Positions 44,582 to 54,018 of a stretch of 64,000 bases of DNA are shown piece by piece. The notes under the pieces were generated by a model. It saw nothing but the letters and a program-made list of their open reading frames with translations. It was not told the DNA's origin and made no database searches. The DNA is taken from positions 62,001-126,000 of the forward strand of contig NZ_BPFX01000006.1 in the NCBI RefSeq assembly GCF_019655855.1, in the 5' to 3' direction. Numbering within the stretch: position 1 is the first letter of the stretch; each line of letters starts with the position of its first letter. The stretch is from Pseudomonas paralcaligenes (GTDB lineage: Bacteria > Pseudomonadota > Gammaproteobacteria > Pseudomonadales > Pseudomonadaceae). The position numbers and the translations under genes were made by a program.

Positions 44582-46528
44582 ATGTCCCTGTTGAAACAGT
44601 TGTTTCTCGCCATCTGCCTGTTCCTCGTGGTGGCCTTCGCCGGCAGCTTCGTCGCCAGCGTCGAGACCTCCCGCGAACAGCTCCTGAGCCAGTTGCGCTC
44701 CCACGCCCAGGACGCCGCCACGGCGCTGGGCCTGTCGATGACACCCCACGTGGACGACCTGGCGATGATCGAGCTGATGGTCAGCTCGATCTTCGACAGC
44801 GGCTACTTCGCCACCATCCGCGTGGTGCGCATCGCCGACGGCGAGGTGCTGGTCGAGCGCAGCACCGATACCACCTCGGACCGGGTGCCGGAATGGTTCG
44901 TCGAGCTGGTCGACCTGCAGCCGGAAGGTGGCGACGCGCTGATCATGCGCGGCTGGGAACAGGCGGCGCGGGTCGAGGTGCTCAGCCACCCGCAGTTCGC
45001 CCTGGCCAAGCTGTGGGACGGCGCCATCGGCAGCCTTCTGTGGCTGCTACTGTGCGGCGTGATCAGCGCCATCCTCGGCGGCTGGCTGCTGCGCACCCAG
45101 CTGCGCCCGCTGGACACCATGGTGCAGCAGGCCCAGGCGATCAGCCGGCGCGAGTTCTTCACCCTGCCCCAGGTGCCGCGCACGCCCGAACTCAAGCGCG
45201 TGGTGATGGCGATGAACCAGATGGTGGAGAAGCTCAAGCAGCTGTTCGCCGAGGAGGCCGCGCGCAGCGAGAAGCTGCGCGAGGAAGCCTATCAGGACAG
45301 CCTCACCGGCCTGGCCAACCGCCGCTTGTTCGAGATCAAGCTGGCCAACCAGTTGGCGGTGACCGAGCAGAACGCCGCCGGCTACCTCATGTTCCTGCGT
45401 CTCAACGACTTAGGCGGCCTCAACCAGCGCCTCGGCGGCCAGCGCAGCGACGCACTGATCCACAGCATCGGCGAACTGCTGAAACGCCTGCTGGAACAAC
45501 GCGGCGCGCCGGACTGGCTGGCATCGCGCAACCGCGGTGGCGAATTCACCCTGCTCGCCCCGGGGCTGGCGGCCGAGGACGCCGACCGCCTCGCCCAGGA
45601 ACTGATGGACAGCCTGGAGAACCTGCGCCAGACCGGCGCCAGCGACCGCACCCCGGTGGCCCACCTGGGCATCGCCGCGTTCCGCCCCGGCGAGACGATG
45701 GCCAGCGTGATCGGCCGCGCAGACCAGGCCCTGGCCCAGGCGCAGAGCGATGGCGAGCGGGCCTGGGAACGCCTGGACGACTTCGACGCGAGCGTCGGCC
45801 AGGGCGAGCACGAATGGCGGCTATGGATCGACGAGGCCCTGAGCCGGAGCATGCTCCAGCTGTACTTCCAGCCGGTGGTGGCCTGCACGGACACCGCGCG
45901 GGTGCTGCACCGCAAGGTGCTGGCGCGCCTGCTCGACCCCAGCGGCGAGGCGGTGGCCGCCGGCCGCTTCCTGCCCTGGATCGAACGCCTGGGCTGGGCC
46001 ACCCGCCTCGACCTGGCAATGCTCGAACACAGCCTGGCGCACCTGGCCCGGCACCCGCAGCCGCTGGCCCTCAGCCTGTCGGCCGCCACCCTGCGCGACG
46101 CCGCCAGCCTGGAGAAACTACTGGCGCTGCTCCACCAGCATCCCCGCCAGGGCGAGCTGATGACCCTGGAGCTGGACGAGCGCTTCCTGCCGCCGCCGGC
46201 GGAACTGGAACGGCTCAGCCAGCGAGTGCGCGAGGCCGGCTACCAGTTGGGGCTGCAGCACTTCGGCGGGCGCTTCAGCCTGATCGGCAACCTGACCCAC
46301 ATGGGTCTCGCCTACCTGAAGATCGACGGCAGCTACATCCGCGCCATCGACCGGGAAGACGACAAGCGCGTGTTCATCGAGGCGATCTTCCGCGCTACCA
46401 ACAGCATCGACCTGCCGCTGATAGCCGAGATGGTGGAGAGCGAAGGCGAACTGGAGGTGCTCAGGGAACTCGGCATCCATGGCGCCATGGGCCGGCTGGT
46501 CGGCGCACCTGCGCCCTGGCAGGGCTGA
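44582..46528 (+). CDS. lapD: c-di-GMP receptor LapD controlling LapG
   Basis: A 648-residue inner-membrane protein. The first helix (LFLAICLFLVVAFAGSFVAS) and a second near residue 155 flank a periplasmic LapG-binding domain. HAMP, degenerate GGDEF and degenerate EAL domains follow. The GGDEF site reads RGGEF and the EAL motif is KVL (HRKVLARL), the inactive pattern known for LapD. Binding of c-di-GMP to the EAL domain makes LapD sequester LapG outside. Together with lapG this is the adhesin-retention switch. Confidence 0.95.
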   Translation: MSLLKQLFLAICLFLVVAFAGSFVASVETSREQLLSQLRSHAQDAATALGLSMTPHVDDLAMIELMVSSIFDSGYFATIRVVRIADGEVLVERSTDTTSDRVPEWFVELVDLQPEGGDALIMRGWEQAARVEVLSHPQFALAKLWDGAIGSLLWLLLCGVISAILGGWLLRTQLRPLDTMVQQAQAISRREFFTLPQVPRTPELKRVVMAMNQMVEKLKQLFAEEAARSEKLREEAYQDSLTGLANRRLFEIKLANQLAVTEQNAAGYLMFLRLNDLGGLNQRLGGQRSDALIHSIGELLKRLLEQRGAPDWLASRNRGGEFTLLAPGLAAEDADRLAQELMDSLENLRQTGASDRTPVAHLGIAAFRPGETMASVIGRADQALAQAQSDGERAWERLDDFDASVGQGEHEWRLWIDEALSRSMLQLYFQPVVACTDTARVLHRKVLARLLDPSGEAVAAGRFLPWIERLGWATRLDLAMLEHSLAHLARHPQPLALSLSAATLRDAASLEKLLALLHQHPRQGELMTLELDERFLPPPAELERLSQRVREAGYQLGLQHFGGRFSLIGNLTHMGLAYLKIDGSYIRAIDREDDKRVFIEAIFRATNSIDLPLIAEMVESEGELEVLRELGIHGAMGRLVGAPAPWQG

Positions 46529-46535
46529 GGGCGTA

Positions 46536-46877
46536 TCAGATCAGGGGGTGGTCGTCGTCGCCCAGCAGGCCGCCCAGCCCCTCGATCTCGGCCCGGGTCA
46601 CCGCCCGCCGGTCGAGCTTGCGCCGTGCCGCTTCGGGCAGGTCGGTGTAGCGGATAAGGCCCTTGCCCACCAGCACGCCGACCACGTCCTCCAGTACCCG
46701 CACCAGCTCCAGGTCGGATTCCTTGAGGCTGGCCAGGCGCGCCTTGACCTCCTCGCGCGCCGCCAGCCAGCGGTGCAGCTCCTCGCTCTCGACCGCCAGC
46801 GTCTCGGTCATGCCCTCGAACGGCTCATGCTCGACCCGCAGCAACCGCCCCTCGGCATCCCTCTGCACATACACCAT
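46536..46877 (-). CDS. Conserved Pseudomonas hypothetical protein
   Basis: A 113-residue soluble, acidic, helical protein. GGAGGAAAC directly before the ATG at 46877 fixes the start (MVYVQRDAEGRLLRVEHEPFEGM...). Middle: ESDLELVRVLEDVVGVLVGKGLIRYTDLPEAARRKLDRR. Homologues are often labelled tryptophan-synthase-beta-like, but nothing here supports an enzyme. It converges with lapD, 7 nt between stops. Confidence 0.75.
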   Translation of the reverse strand: MVYVQRDAEGRLLRVEHEPFEGMTETLAVESEELHRWLAAREEVKARLASLKESDLELVRVLEDVVGVLVGKGLIRYTDLPEAARRKLDRRAVTRAEIEGLGGLLGDDDHPLI

Positions 46878-46960
46878 GTTTCCTCCAGGCGCGCGGCCCC
46901 ATCCGCGGCTCACAAAAAGGCTAGCAGCCGGCGGCGGGTCATGAGGGGGCGATTGGCCCC

Positions 46961-47023
46961 GTAGGGTGCGCCGTGCGCACCGAGGCCCTGCGCGAGATCG
47001 CTGGTGCGCACGGCGCACCCTAC
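46961..47023. repeat. Inverted pair of GTAGGGTGCGCC elements
   Basis: GTAGGGTGCGCCGTGCGCACC (46961-46981) and its exact complement (47003-47023), 21-bp arms and a 21-nt spacer. It is the same element as at 13961-14019 but in the opposite polarity. It begins a 536-bp gene-free gap (46878-47413). Confidence 0.85.
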
Positions 47024-47188
47024 AAGCGCGGCCTCATGTTCCCGTTTGCACGCCCTGTAGGAGCGGATTCATCCGCTAAATCCGCGCCTGGAGCGGTTCG
47101 CCGCCCGGCCGTGCCTGCAAAGCAGGAGCGGTGCAACAGCAGGAGGTAGCGAGGAGATAGCAATAAAAAGGCTATGCCCCGCTTCGTG

Positions 47189-47320
47189 TTGCGCTGTCAG
47201 GCCCCTCTATCTGAGCGCTGCAGTTGCCCGCCCCTGGATTCCCGCCTGCGCGGGAATGACGGTTTCGGAAGAAACTCCACCCCCTACCTCGTCATCCCCG
47301 CGCAGGCGGGGATCCAGAAG
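47189..47320. repeat. Composite dispersed repeat, copy 1
   Basis: About 132 bp holding two hairpins (ATTCCCGCCTGCGCGGGAAT at 47238-47257 and ATCCCCGCGCAGGCGGGGAT at 47293-47312) joined by a conserved stretch with CGGTTTCGGAAGAAA. A copy of roughly 90 percent identity lies inverted at 56344-56474. A REP-like TGTAGGAGCGGATTCATCCGC (47056-47076) precedes it. No gene is seen in this gap. Confidence 0.75.
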
Positions 47321-47358
47321 GACTCAGGCACTACAACATCTAACGGGGACACAGCCAT

Positions 47359-47383
47359 AAAAAAGGCCCCGCGATGCGGGGCC
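47359..47383 (-). terminator. Rho-independent terminator of the OprP-type porin
   Basis: Stem GGCCCCGC (47365-47372) with GCGGGGCC (47376-47383) around a 3-nt loop, then on the minus strand a run of six T ending at 47359. Confidence 0.9.
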
Positions 47384-47413
47384 AGGAAAGGAGCGAGTTG
47401 GAGCTGGCTGTTG

Positions 47414-48721
47414 TTAGAACACGTACTGGGCGCGAACCACGAAGCCGTCGCCGTCGTCGTCGCCGTTGCTGTTGGTGGCGTTGTCCACCTTGGCCTTGAC
47501 GTAGGCGCCGCTGATCTTCACGGACTCGTTGGCGTACCAGTTCAGGCCGAGGTTGTGCACCTTGCCTTCGACGTCGTCACGGGAGGCGAAGCTGCCGTTG
47601 TCGTCGTCGACGCTCAGGTGGTCGTAGCGGTAGAAGATTTCCCAGGCGCCGATCTGCTTGTTCGACGGCTTGACCGAGTCGAACTTGCCGAGCTTGTAGT
47701 TGCGGGCCTCGCCGGTGAGGGTATAGGCCGCCTGCACGTAGTAGCCTTCGGCGTCGATGTCGTCGTAACCGTTGGAGTCGGCTTCCAGGGTGCGCGCCAC
47801 GTATTCGCCCTGCAGGGAGAACGGGCCCATGGCCCAGGCCGCTTCCAGGCCCCAGGCGGTATCGTCGCCGAAGGCGCCGGCCGGGGTGACCTCGGCGCCG
47901 CCCAGGGTCAGGCGGTTGCCGTTGTCGCCGGCATCCTGGCCGCCGTCGGTGCTGACGCCACGCATGCCCAGGCGGCTACGGATGCGACCGTCGAAGGCGG
48001 TGTCGGAGAGGTCGCGCTGGGCGAAGTTGACGCCGAAGTGCAGGACGTTGCCGGCTTCGTGCAGGGGGGCGAACACGCCGCGCAGGTTGAACTGGGTGGT
48101 GCTGTCGCCGTCCTTGGTGGTGTTGGTGGCGTCCTTGGAGAACACGCCCACGGAACCGTAGAAAGAGTCGGCGGCACTGCCGGACAGCTGGATGCCCAGA
48201 CCGCCGTTGTGGCCGTTGGTCCAGTCGATCAGGTCATAGGCGGCGGTACGCTCCTGGGCGGTCACCCACTTGGAGCTGGTGGCCTTCTCCAGACCGAATT
48301 CGGGGTCGAAGCGGCCGACCTTGATGGACAGCGGAGCGAAGCCGTTGTAGGCCAGGGAGGCCTCGTCGAAGTAGCCGTCTTCCTTGCGGTTGTCGCCGCC
48401 GGAGTTCTGCGACAGGTCGTAGTTGATCTGGTAGGCCCAGTCCTTGTACAGCACGCCGCCCAGCTCGATGAAGGCGCGGCGGAAGTAGCCGGCGTCGGCG
48501 GTGTCGCCGTTCTTGGTGTAGAAGCCATCGAAGCGGCTGTAGTCGGCCTGGATGCGGCCACCCAGCTTGAAGCTGAATTCCTTGTCGGTGGTGCCTACTT
48601 CCAGGCCTCCTTTGGTCTTGATCACGAGGTCGGCGCCGTCGGTGGTGACGGTGCCGGCGAAAGCCTGGGCGGAGATGGCCAGAGCCAGGGCGCTGGCGGC
48701 AAAACCGGCGAAGTGCTTCAT
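47414..48721 (-). CDS. Phosphate/polyphosphate-type porin (OprO/OprP family)
   Basis: A 435-residue precursor. The signal peptide (1-22) ends AQAFAG. The mature part starts [44 protein letters not shown], the OprO/OprP signature, and runs through 16 beta-strands to a C-terminal aromatic (VRAQYVF). Family members form anion-specific trimers for phosphate or pyrophosphate. A near-consensus Pho box 100 bp upstream supports phosphate control. OprP versus OprO cannot be settled from this sequence. Confidence 0.9.
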   Translation of the reverse strand: MKHFAGFAASALALAISAQAFAGTVTTDGADLVIKTKGGLEVGTTDKEFSFKLGGRIQADYSRFDGFYTKNGDTADAGYFRRAFIELGGVLYKDWAYQINYDLSQNSGGDNRKEDGYFDEASLAYNGFAPLSIKVGRFDPEFGLEKATSSKWVTAQERTAAYDLIDWTNGHNGGLGIQLSGSAADSFYGSVGVFSKDATNTTKDGDSTTQFNLRGVFAPLHEAGNVLHFGVNFAQRDLSDTAFDGRIRSRLGMRGVSTDGGQDAGDNGNRLTLGGAEVTPAGAFGDDTAWGLEAAWAMGPFSLQGEYVARTLEADSNGYDDIDAEGYYVQAAYTLTGEARNYKLGKFDSVKPSNKQIGAWEIFYRYDHLSVDDDNGSFASRDDVEGKVHNLGLNWYANESVKISGAYVKAKVDNATNSNGDDDGDGFVVRAQYVF

Positions 48722-48819
48722 CGAAGGATTCCCCTATTGGTCTTTGGAAAACACTGGGCAACGGCCCTGCGTTGGGGGGGAATCTTGGCGGGGGGTTATT
48801 TCAGCGCAGTTGCTTTTAT

Positions 48820-48837
48820 ATGAAAGTTCGATGACAC
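48820..48837 (-). promoter_or_regulatory. Pho box upstream of the porin gene
   Basis: On the minus strand GTGTCAT-CGAA-CTTTCAT, 12 of 14 matches to the PhoB consensus CTGTCAT-N4-CTGTCAT, about 100-117 bp upstream of the start at 48721. Confidence 0.7.
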
Positions 48838-48967
48838 GGGAACTTTTCAACGCTTTAGGTAATAAGAGACGAGGCACGGCAAGGCGCCTCGCAACACGAG
48901 GCGCCCGGAATCATCGAGGAAGAACGGAGCGGCCGGCGCGCCAGGACGGGCGCCGGCGGGCGAAGGC

Positions 48968-50089
48968 TCAGTGCCGACGCAGGATCACGCTGCCGATGGA
49001 GTAGCCCGCGCCGAAGGAGCTGAGCACGCCCACGGTGCCGGAGGGCAGGTCGTCCTGATTCTTGTGGAAGGCGATCACGGAGCCGGCCGAACTGGTGTTG
49101 GCGTAGGTGTCGAGGATCACCGGCGCCTCGTCCGGCTCGGCGTCGCGGCCGAGCAGCTTGCGCGCGATCAGCAGGTTCATGTTGAGGTTGGCCTGGTGCA
49201 GCCAGAAGCGCTTCACGTCGCTGACGTTCAGCTGGTGCTCGGCCAGGTGCCCGGCGATCAGGTCGGCGACCATCGGGCAGACGTCGCGGAACACCTTGCG
49301 GCCTTCCTGCACGAACAGCTTGTCGCGGGCGCCGATGCCCTCTTCCGCGGCGCGGTTGAGGAAGCCGAAGTTGTTGCGGATGTTGTTGGAGAACTGGGTC
49401 AGCAGCTTGGTGCCCAGGATGTCCCACTGGTGGGCGGAGGTGGCCTGGTCGGCACGCTCGATGATCACCGCGGTGGCGGCGTCACCGAAGATGAAGTGGC
49501 TGTCGCGGTCGCGGAAGTTGAGGTGGCCGGTGCAGATTTCCGGGTTGACCATCAGTACCGCGCGGGCCTGGCCGGTCTGGATCGCGGTGGCCGCCGCCTG
49601 GATGCCGAAGGTGGCCGAGGAGCAGGCCACGTTCATGTCGTAGCCCCAGCCCTCGATGCCCAGGGCCGCCTGCACTTCGATGGCGACCGCCGGGTAGGCG
49701 CGCTGCAGGTTGGAACAGGCGACGATGACGCCATCGATATCAGCAACGGTGCGGCCGGCGCGCTCCAGCGCCTGCTTCGCCGCGGCCACGCCCATCTCGC
49801 AGAGGATGCCCCACTCCTCGTTGGAGCGCTCGGGGATGCGCGGCACCATGCGCCGGGGGTCGAGGATGCCGTCCTTGTCGATGACGAAGCGGCTCTTGAT
49901 ACCGGAAGCCTTCTCGATGAAAGCCACGCTCGACTCGCTCAGCGCCTCCACCTCGCCGCGCTCGATGGCCGCGGCATGCTCGCTGTTGAACAGCTGGACG
50001 TAGGCGTTGAAGGAGGCCACCAGCTCTTCGTTGGAAATGCTGTTGCCCGGGGTATACAGACCAGTGCCACTGATTACGGCTTTGTGCAC
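48968..50089 (-). CDS. Beta-ketoacyl-ACP synthase III (FabH-like)
   Basis: A 373-residue thiolase-fold condensing enzyme. Catalytic residues: C156 ([12 protein letters not shown]), H298 ([11 protein letters not shown]) and N331 ([11 protein letters not shown]), the KAS III triad. It is longer than housekeeping FabH (about 320 residues), with an N-terminal insertion (residues 25-60). It resembles the P. aeruginosa FabH-like enzyme that primes fatty-acid synthesis with octanoyl-CoA, although I cannot verify orthology here. It probably joins medium-chain acyl-CoA to malonyl-ACP. Confidence 0.87.
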   Translation of the reverse strand: MHKAVISGTGLYTPGNSISNEELVASFNAYVQLFNSEHAAAIERGEVEALSESSVAFIEKASGIKSRFVIDKDGILDPRRMVPRIPERSNEEWGILCEMGVAAAKQALERAGRTVADIDGVIVACSNLQRAYPAVAIEVQAALGIEGWGYDMNVACSSATFGIQAAATAIQTGQARAVLMVNPEICTGHLNFRDRDSHFIFGDAATAVIIERADQATSAHQWDILGTKLLTQFSNNIRNNFGFLNRAAEEGIGARDKLFVQEGRKVFRDVCPMVADLIAGHLAEHQLNVSDVKRFWLHQANLNMNLLIARKLLGRDAEPDEAPVILDTYANTSSAGSVIAFHKNQDDLPSGTVGVLSSFGAGYSIGSVILRRH

Positions 50090-50477
50090 GGGACATTCCT
50101 CTTCTTCTGTGGCCGCCCGAAGCGGCTGGCTTGACGGTTGCTCCCGCGGCGAACCGACGGTGCGAATTCAGGCTGCGGCGATTCGGAGGCCAGGCAGTGG
50201 CGCGCAACGCTGCAAAACGCAGAGTGTGCCACAGCCGGGGCCCGTAGCGCTGCCACGGCAAAGCGGGGCCGGACTGGCGGCGGATGGGTGCCAGGTGCGA
50301 TAGCGGCGCCGAAAATACGGAAAAACCCGCCTATATGCGGCGATCCCTACGTCATCCATGACGATCATGAGGTTCGGCAGAATTTGACGGGCGCCGCATT
50401 CACCGCCCCTACGGCTTTTGACCGGATGTACAGGAACGACGCAGAATCCATCGCTCCCCCCTCACAGGCATCCGGCC
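50090..50477. other. Gene-free gap between FabH-like and LysE genes
   Basis: 388 bp shared by two divergent genes. A perfect palindrome CGTCAT-CC-ATGACG (50350-50363) lies 115 bp upstream of the LysE start and could be an operator. TTGACGG at about 50383 could be a -35 element. No ORF with a ribosome site is seen. Confidence 0.4.
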
Positions 50478-51113
50478 ATGCTCGGCACCCACGATCTCGC
50501 GTTGTTCATCGTCTCCGGCCTGCTGCTGAATATGGCGCCCGGTCCCGACTCCCTGCTGGTCATGGCCCGCAGCGCCAGCCAGGGATGGCGCGCCGGCTCG
50601 ATGGCGGCGCTGGGCATCGGCGCGGGCACCTGCGTCCATATCGTCGCCGCCGCGCTGGGCATGTCCGCCCTGCTCGCCACCTCGGCCACCGCGTTCATGC
50701 TGGTCAAGCTGGTCGGCGCCGCGTACCTGCTGTACATCGGCATCGGCATGCTGCTGACCCGGCGCCGGGACAACGATGCGGTGGCCGATGCGCTGCCGCC
50801 GCTGTCCCACGGACGGATCTTCGCCCAGGGCTTCCTGACCAATCTCCTGAATCCCAAGGTGGCGCTGTTCTTCCTCGCCTTCGTGCCGCAATTCATCCAC
50901 CCGGACGCCGAGCACAAGGCCCTGGCCTTCCTGCTGTTGGGCGCGATCTTCAACGTCAACGGCATGCTCTGGTGCCACTTCCTCGCGCTCTCCACCGTGT
51001 TCGCCCGACAGCGGCTGCGGATCGGCCGGGGCCTGGGCCTATGGCTGGAGCGCGGGGTCGGCGGCGTGCTGGCGCTGCTGGGCGTCAAGCTCGCGCTGGC
51101 CGACAGGGCCTGA
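50478..51113 (+). CDS. LysE/RhtB-family exporter
   Basis: A 211-residue inner-membrane protein with six hydrophobic helices (LALFIVSGLLLNMAPGPDSLLVM..., GFLTNLLNPKVALFFLAFVPQF). The N-terminal APGPDS and central LNPKVALFF motifs are typical of LysE/RhtB amino-acid exporters. The start at 50478 is chosen because the upstream in-frame extension to 50418 is hydrophilic and unlike the family. Substrate unknown, likely an amino acid such as threonine or homoserine. Confidence 0.9.
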   Translation: MLGTHDLALFIVSGLLLNMAPGPDSLLVMARSASQGWRAGSMAALGIGAGTCVHIVAAALGMSALLATSATAFMLVKLVGAAYLLYIGIGMLLTRRRDNDAVADALPPLSHGRIFAQGFLTNLLNPKVALFFLAFVPQFIHPDAEHKALAFLLLGAIFNVNGMLWCHFLALSTVFARQRLRIGRGLGLWLERGVGGVLALLGVKLALADRA

Positions 51114-51122
51114 GCACGCAAA

Positions 51123-51144
51123 CCGGCCCGCGCGTGCGGGCCGG
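51123..51144. terminator. Stem-loop between LysE and azoreductase genes
   Basis: CCGGCCCGC (51123-51131) pairs perfectly with GCGGGCCGG (51136-51144). It lies between convergent genes; no T-run, though AAA flanks it on the left. Confidence 0.5.
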
Positions 51145-51163
51145 CGAGAGGCTGCGAGGGAAA

Positions 51164-51763
51164 TCAGGCGACCTGGGCCACCTGCTCGCGCGCCTTGGCG
51201 ATTCCCTTCTCCTGGAATTCGGCGCCCATGTTCAGGCCCTCGGCGTGAATGAACTGCACGTCGTGAATACCGATGAAGGCCAGCGCCTGGCGCAGGTAGG
51301 GTTCCTGGTGATCCAGGCCACTGCCGGCATAGATGCCACCACGGGCGGTGAGCACGTAGGCGCGCTTGCCGGTGAGCAGGCCCTGCGGGCCGGTCTCGGT
51401 GTACTTGAAGGTGACGCCGGCGCGCAGCACGTGGTCCAGCCAGGACTTCAGGGTGCTGGGGATGGCGAAGTTGTACATCGGCGCGGCCAGCACCAGCACG
51501 TCGGCGGCCAGCAGCTCGTCGGTCAGCAGGTTGGAGCGGGCGGCCGCGGCGCGTTCGATGTCGCTTTGCTGCTCGGCGGGCTTCATCCAGCCACCGAGCA
51601 GGGTGGCGTCCAGGTGCGGCACCGGCTCGACGGCCAGGTCGCGGACCTGCACGTCATCCTGCGGATGGGCCTTGCGCCACTGGGCGATGAAGTCGCCGGT
51701 CAGCTGGCGGGAAACGGAACCTTCCTGGCGGGCGCTGCTTTCGATTACGAGGATGCGGGACAT
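51164..51763 (-). CDS. azoR: FMN-dependent NADH-azoreductase AzoR
   Basis: A 199-residue flavodoxin-fold quinone and azo reductase. The start at 51763 gives MSRILVIESSARQEGSVSR, the phosphate-binding loop for FMN. APMYNFAIPSTLKSWLDHVLRAGVTFKYTETGPQGLLTGKRAYVLTARGG and the C-terminal IGIHDVQFIHAEG match the AzoR family. It reduces quinones and azo dyes with two electrons and protects against thiol stress. The LysR-type gene at 52254 lies on the other side of a small secreted-protein gene. Confidence 0.92.
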   Translation of the reverse strand: MSRILVIESSARQEGSVSRQLTGDFIAQWRKAHPQDDVQVRDLAVEPVPHLDATLLGGWMKPAEQQSDIERAAAARSNLLTDELLAADVLVLAAPMYNFAIPSTLKSWLDHVLRAGVTFKYTETGPQGLLTGKRAYVLTARGGIYAGSGLDHQEPYLRQALAFIGIHDVQFIHAEGLNMGAEFQEKGIAKAREQVAQVA

Positions 51764-51869
51764 GAGGCTGATCTCCATCGAGTGTCGGGGGTCGATGGAG
51801 CACAGGTTATGGTCAGCCTATGAGATAAAAAAGCGCAATTATCCGCTTCAAATAATCGACAAAGTTGAT

Positions 51870-52202
51870 TTATTGCCGAGCCGGTTCTAGGCTCTGCTCG
51901 CAGGTGAGGTCCACCCGCAGCTTGATGATGTCGCGCGCGAACCTGACGGAGAGGTTGGCGGTTTCGCCGGCCTTGACGTCCGCCTTGCGGGTGCGCGGCG
52001 CCTCCGGGCCGTTGCGGAACACCGCCGAGCACTTGGCGGGAATGGTGCCGTAGTTGTAGAGCAGCACGGCACCGATGTTGCGGTCCACCTGCTGGCCGGT
52101 GGCGGACACTTCGGCACCGTTCAGCTTCTTGCCGATCTCGATCGGGTAGGCGGCGGCGGTCAGTGGCATCAGCGCGAGCAGGACGAGGCAGCATTTTTTC
52201 AT
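51870..52202 (-). CDS. Small conserved periplasmic protein
   Basis: A 110-residue precursor. AGGAG lies before the ATG at 52202; the signal peptide (MKKCCLVLLALMPLTAAA) ends near residue 18. The mature part (YPIEIGKKLNGAEVSATGQQ..., LLYNYGTIPAKCSAVFRNGPEAPRTRKADVKAG) looks like an immunoglobulin-type beta-sandwich with two cysteines. Similar Pseudomonas proteins are labelled 3-phosphoglycerate kinase, but nothing supports a kinase. Divergent from the LysR gene by 51 bp. Confidence 0.75.
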   Translation of the reverse strand: MKKCCLVLLALMPLTAAAYPIEIGKKLNGAEVSATGQQVDRNIGAVLLYNYGTIPAKCSAVFRNGPEAPRTRKADVKAGETANLSVRFARDIIKLRVDLTCEQSLEPARQ

Positions 52203-52253
52203 CGGGCGTTCTCCTTTTTCGAGGGTGCCCAGAGTAGAGAAGAGGAAGCGGCG

Positions 52254-53180
52254 ATGAAAGCGCCCCGTGTGACCCTGGAGCAATGGCGCACCCTGCAGGC
52301 GGTAGTCGACCACGGCGGCTTCGCCCAGGCGGCCGAGGCGCTGCACCGCTCGCAGTCTTCCGTGAGCTACACGGTGGCGCGCATGCAGGAGCAGCTCGGC
52401 GCGCCGCTGCTGCGCATCGACGGGCGCAAGGCAGTGCTCACCGATGCCGGCGAGGTACTGCTGCGCCGCTCGCGGCAGCTGGTCAAGCAGGCCAGCCAGC
52501 TGGAGGAGCTGGCCCACCACATGGAACAGGGCTGGGAAGCGGAAGTGCGCCTGGTGGTGGACGCCGCCTACCCCACCGCCAACATCGTGCGCACCCTCTC
52601 CGCCTTCATGCCGCAGAGCCGGGGCTGCCGCGTGCGCCTGCGCGAGGAAGTGCTGTCCGGCGTCGAGGAAGTGCTGCGCGAAGGCTCCGCCGACCTGGCG
52701 ATCAGCGCCCTCAACATCACCGGCTACCTGCCCATCGAACTGGGCGAGGTGGAATTCATCGCCGTCGCCCATCCCGAACACCCCCTGCATCGCCTGCAGC
52801 GGCCCGTCACCTTCCAGGATCTGGAAGGCCAGATGCAGGTGGTGACCCGCGACAGCGGCCGGGTGCAGCCGCGCGACGCCGGCTGGCTCGGCGCCGAGCA
52901 GCGCTGGACGGTAGGCAGCCTGCCCACCGCGCGCACCTTCGTCAGCAGCGGCCTGGGCTTCGCCTGGCTGCCCTGCCATCTGATCGCCCGCGAGCTTGAG
53001 GAAGGCGTGCTCAAGCCGCTGCCCATGGAGCAGGGCGACATCCGCCGGCCACGCTTCTTCCTCTACAGCAACAAGGACAAGGTGCTCGGCCCCGCCACCC
53101 AGATCCTCATCGACCTGATCCGCAACTTCGACGGCGCGCCGCTGGAGGCGCCCTTCGCCGCGCCGCTGGCCATGAACTGA
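52254..53180 (+). CDS. LysR-family transcriptional regulator
   Basis: A 308-residue LysR-type regulator. The HTH is at residues 8-66 (VTLEQWRTLQAVVDHGGFAQAAEALHRSQSSVSYTVARMQEQLG), and the effector domain is from about 90 to the end (VRLVVDAAYPTANIVRTL...). It is close to the divergent small periplasmic gene, which it may control, and is followed 10 nt later by an alpha/beta hydrolase gene on the same strand. Effector unknown. Confidence 0.93.
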   Translation: MKAPRVTLEQWRTLQAVVDHGGFAQAAEALHRSQSSVSYTVARMQEQLGAPLLRIDGRKAVLTDAGEVLLRRSRQLVKQASQLEELAHHMEQGWEAEVRLVVDAAYPTANIVRTLSAFMPQSRGCRVRLREEVLSGVEEVLREGSADLAISALNITGYLPIELGEVEFIAVAHPEHPLHRLQRPVTFQDLEGQMQVVTRDSGRVQPRDAGWLGAEQRWTVGSLPTARTFVSSGLGFAWLPCHLIARELEEGVLKPLPMEQGDIRRPRFFLYSNKDKVLGPATQILIDLIRNFDGAPLEAPFAAPLAMN

Positions 53181-53190
53181 GGAAAGCACC

Positions 53191-54018
53191 ATGTCCTATT
53201 TCGAACACGACGGCTGCCAGCTGTACTACGAGGATCGCGGCCAGGGCGAACCGGTACTGCTGGTCCACGGCCTGGGCTCCAGCATCCAGGACTGGGAATA
53301 CCAGATTCCGCACCTGCTGCAGCGCCGCCGCGTGCTGGCCATCGACCTGCGCGGCCATGGTCGCTCCGGCAAGCCGCGCGAGCGCTACAGCATGGCCGGC
53401 TTCGCCGCCGACGTGGCGGCGCTGATCGAACACCTGGGCCTGTCCCGGGTGCATCTGGTCGGCATCTCCATGGGCGGCATGGTCGGCTTCCAACTGGGCG
53501 TCGACCGCCCGGAACTGCTGCGCAGCCTGACCATCGTCAACAGCGCGCCCGAGGTGAAGGCCAGGAGCGCCAACGACTGGTGGCAGCTGGCCAAGCGCTG
53601 GACGCTGTCGCGCCTGCTGAGCATGGAGACCATCGGCAAGGGCCTCGGCCGCGTGCTGTTCCCGCGCCCCGAGCAGGCCGAGCTGCGCGCCAAGGTGGAA
53701 CAGCGCTGGCCGCAGAACGACAAGCGCGCCTACCTCTCCAGCCTGGACGCCATCATCGGCTGGAGCGTGCGCGAACGCCTCGCCGCCATCACCTGTCCGA
53801 CCCTGGTGATCTCGGCCGACCGCGACTACACCCCGGTCGCCGTCAAGGAGGCCTATGTCCGCGAGCTGCCCAACGCCCGCCTGGTGGTGATGGAGCGCTC
53901 GCGCCACGCCACCCCCATGGACCAGCCGGAACGCTTCAACGCCGTCCTGGACGACTTCCTCGCCCAGGCCGAGCACACTCAACCGCAACCCGAAAACAAG
54001 GACTCGCAACCATGCTGA
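53191..54018 (+). CDS. Alpha/beta-fold hydrolase
   Basis: A 275-residue hydrolase. Oxyanion-loop [16 protein letters not shown], nucleophile elbow GISMGG (Ser about residue 92) and a late His ([13 protein letters not shown]) make the Ser-Asp-His triad, with the acid in ISADRDYTP. It resembles 3-oxoadipate enol-lactonase and esterase-type proteins; the substrate is unknown. It overlaps the next gene by 7 nt, forming a probable operon with the LysR gene and the PPIase gene. Confidence 0.88.
   Translation: MSYFEHDGCQLYYEDRGQGEPVLLVHGLGSSIQDWEYQIPHLLQRRRVLAIDLRGHGRSGKPRERYSMAGFAADVAALIEHLGLSRVHLVGISMGGMVGFQLGVDRPELLRSLTIVNSAPEVKARSANDWWQLAKRWTLSRLLSMETIGKGLGRVLFPRPEQAELRAKVEQRWPQNDKRAYLSSLDAIIGWSVRERLAAITCPTLVISADRDYTPVAVKEAYVRELPNARLVVMERSRHATPMDQPERFNAVLDDFLAQAEHTQPQPENKDSQPC

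Noticed and set aside
46536..46877. Tryptophan synthase beta-like enzyme
   Set aside because: Common database label for such proteins, but 113 residues with no PLP site cannot be TrpB.
51870..52202. 3-phosphoglycerate kinase
   Set aside because: A label seen on similar small secreted proteins; no kinase motif and far too short.
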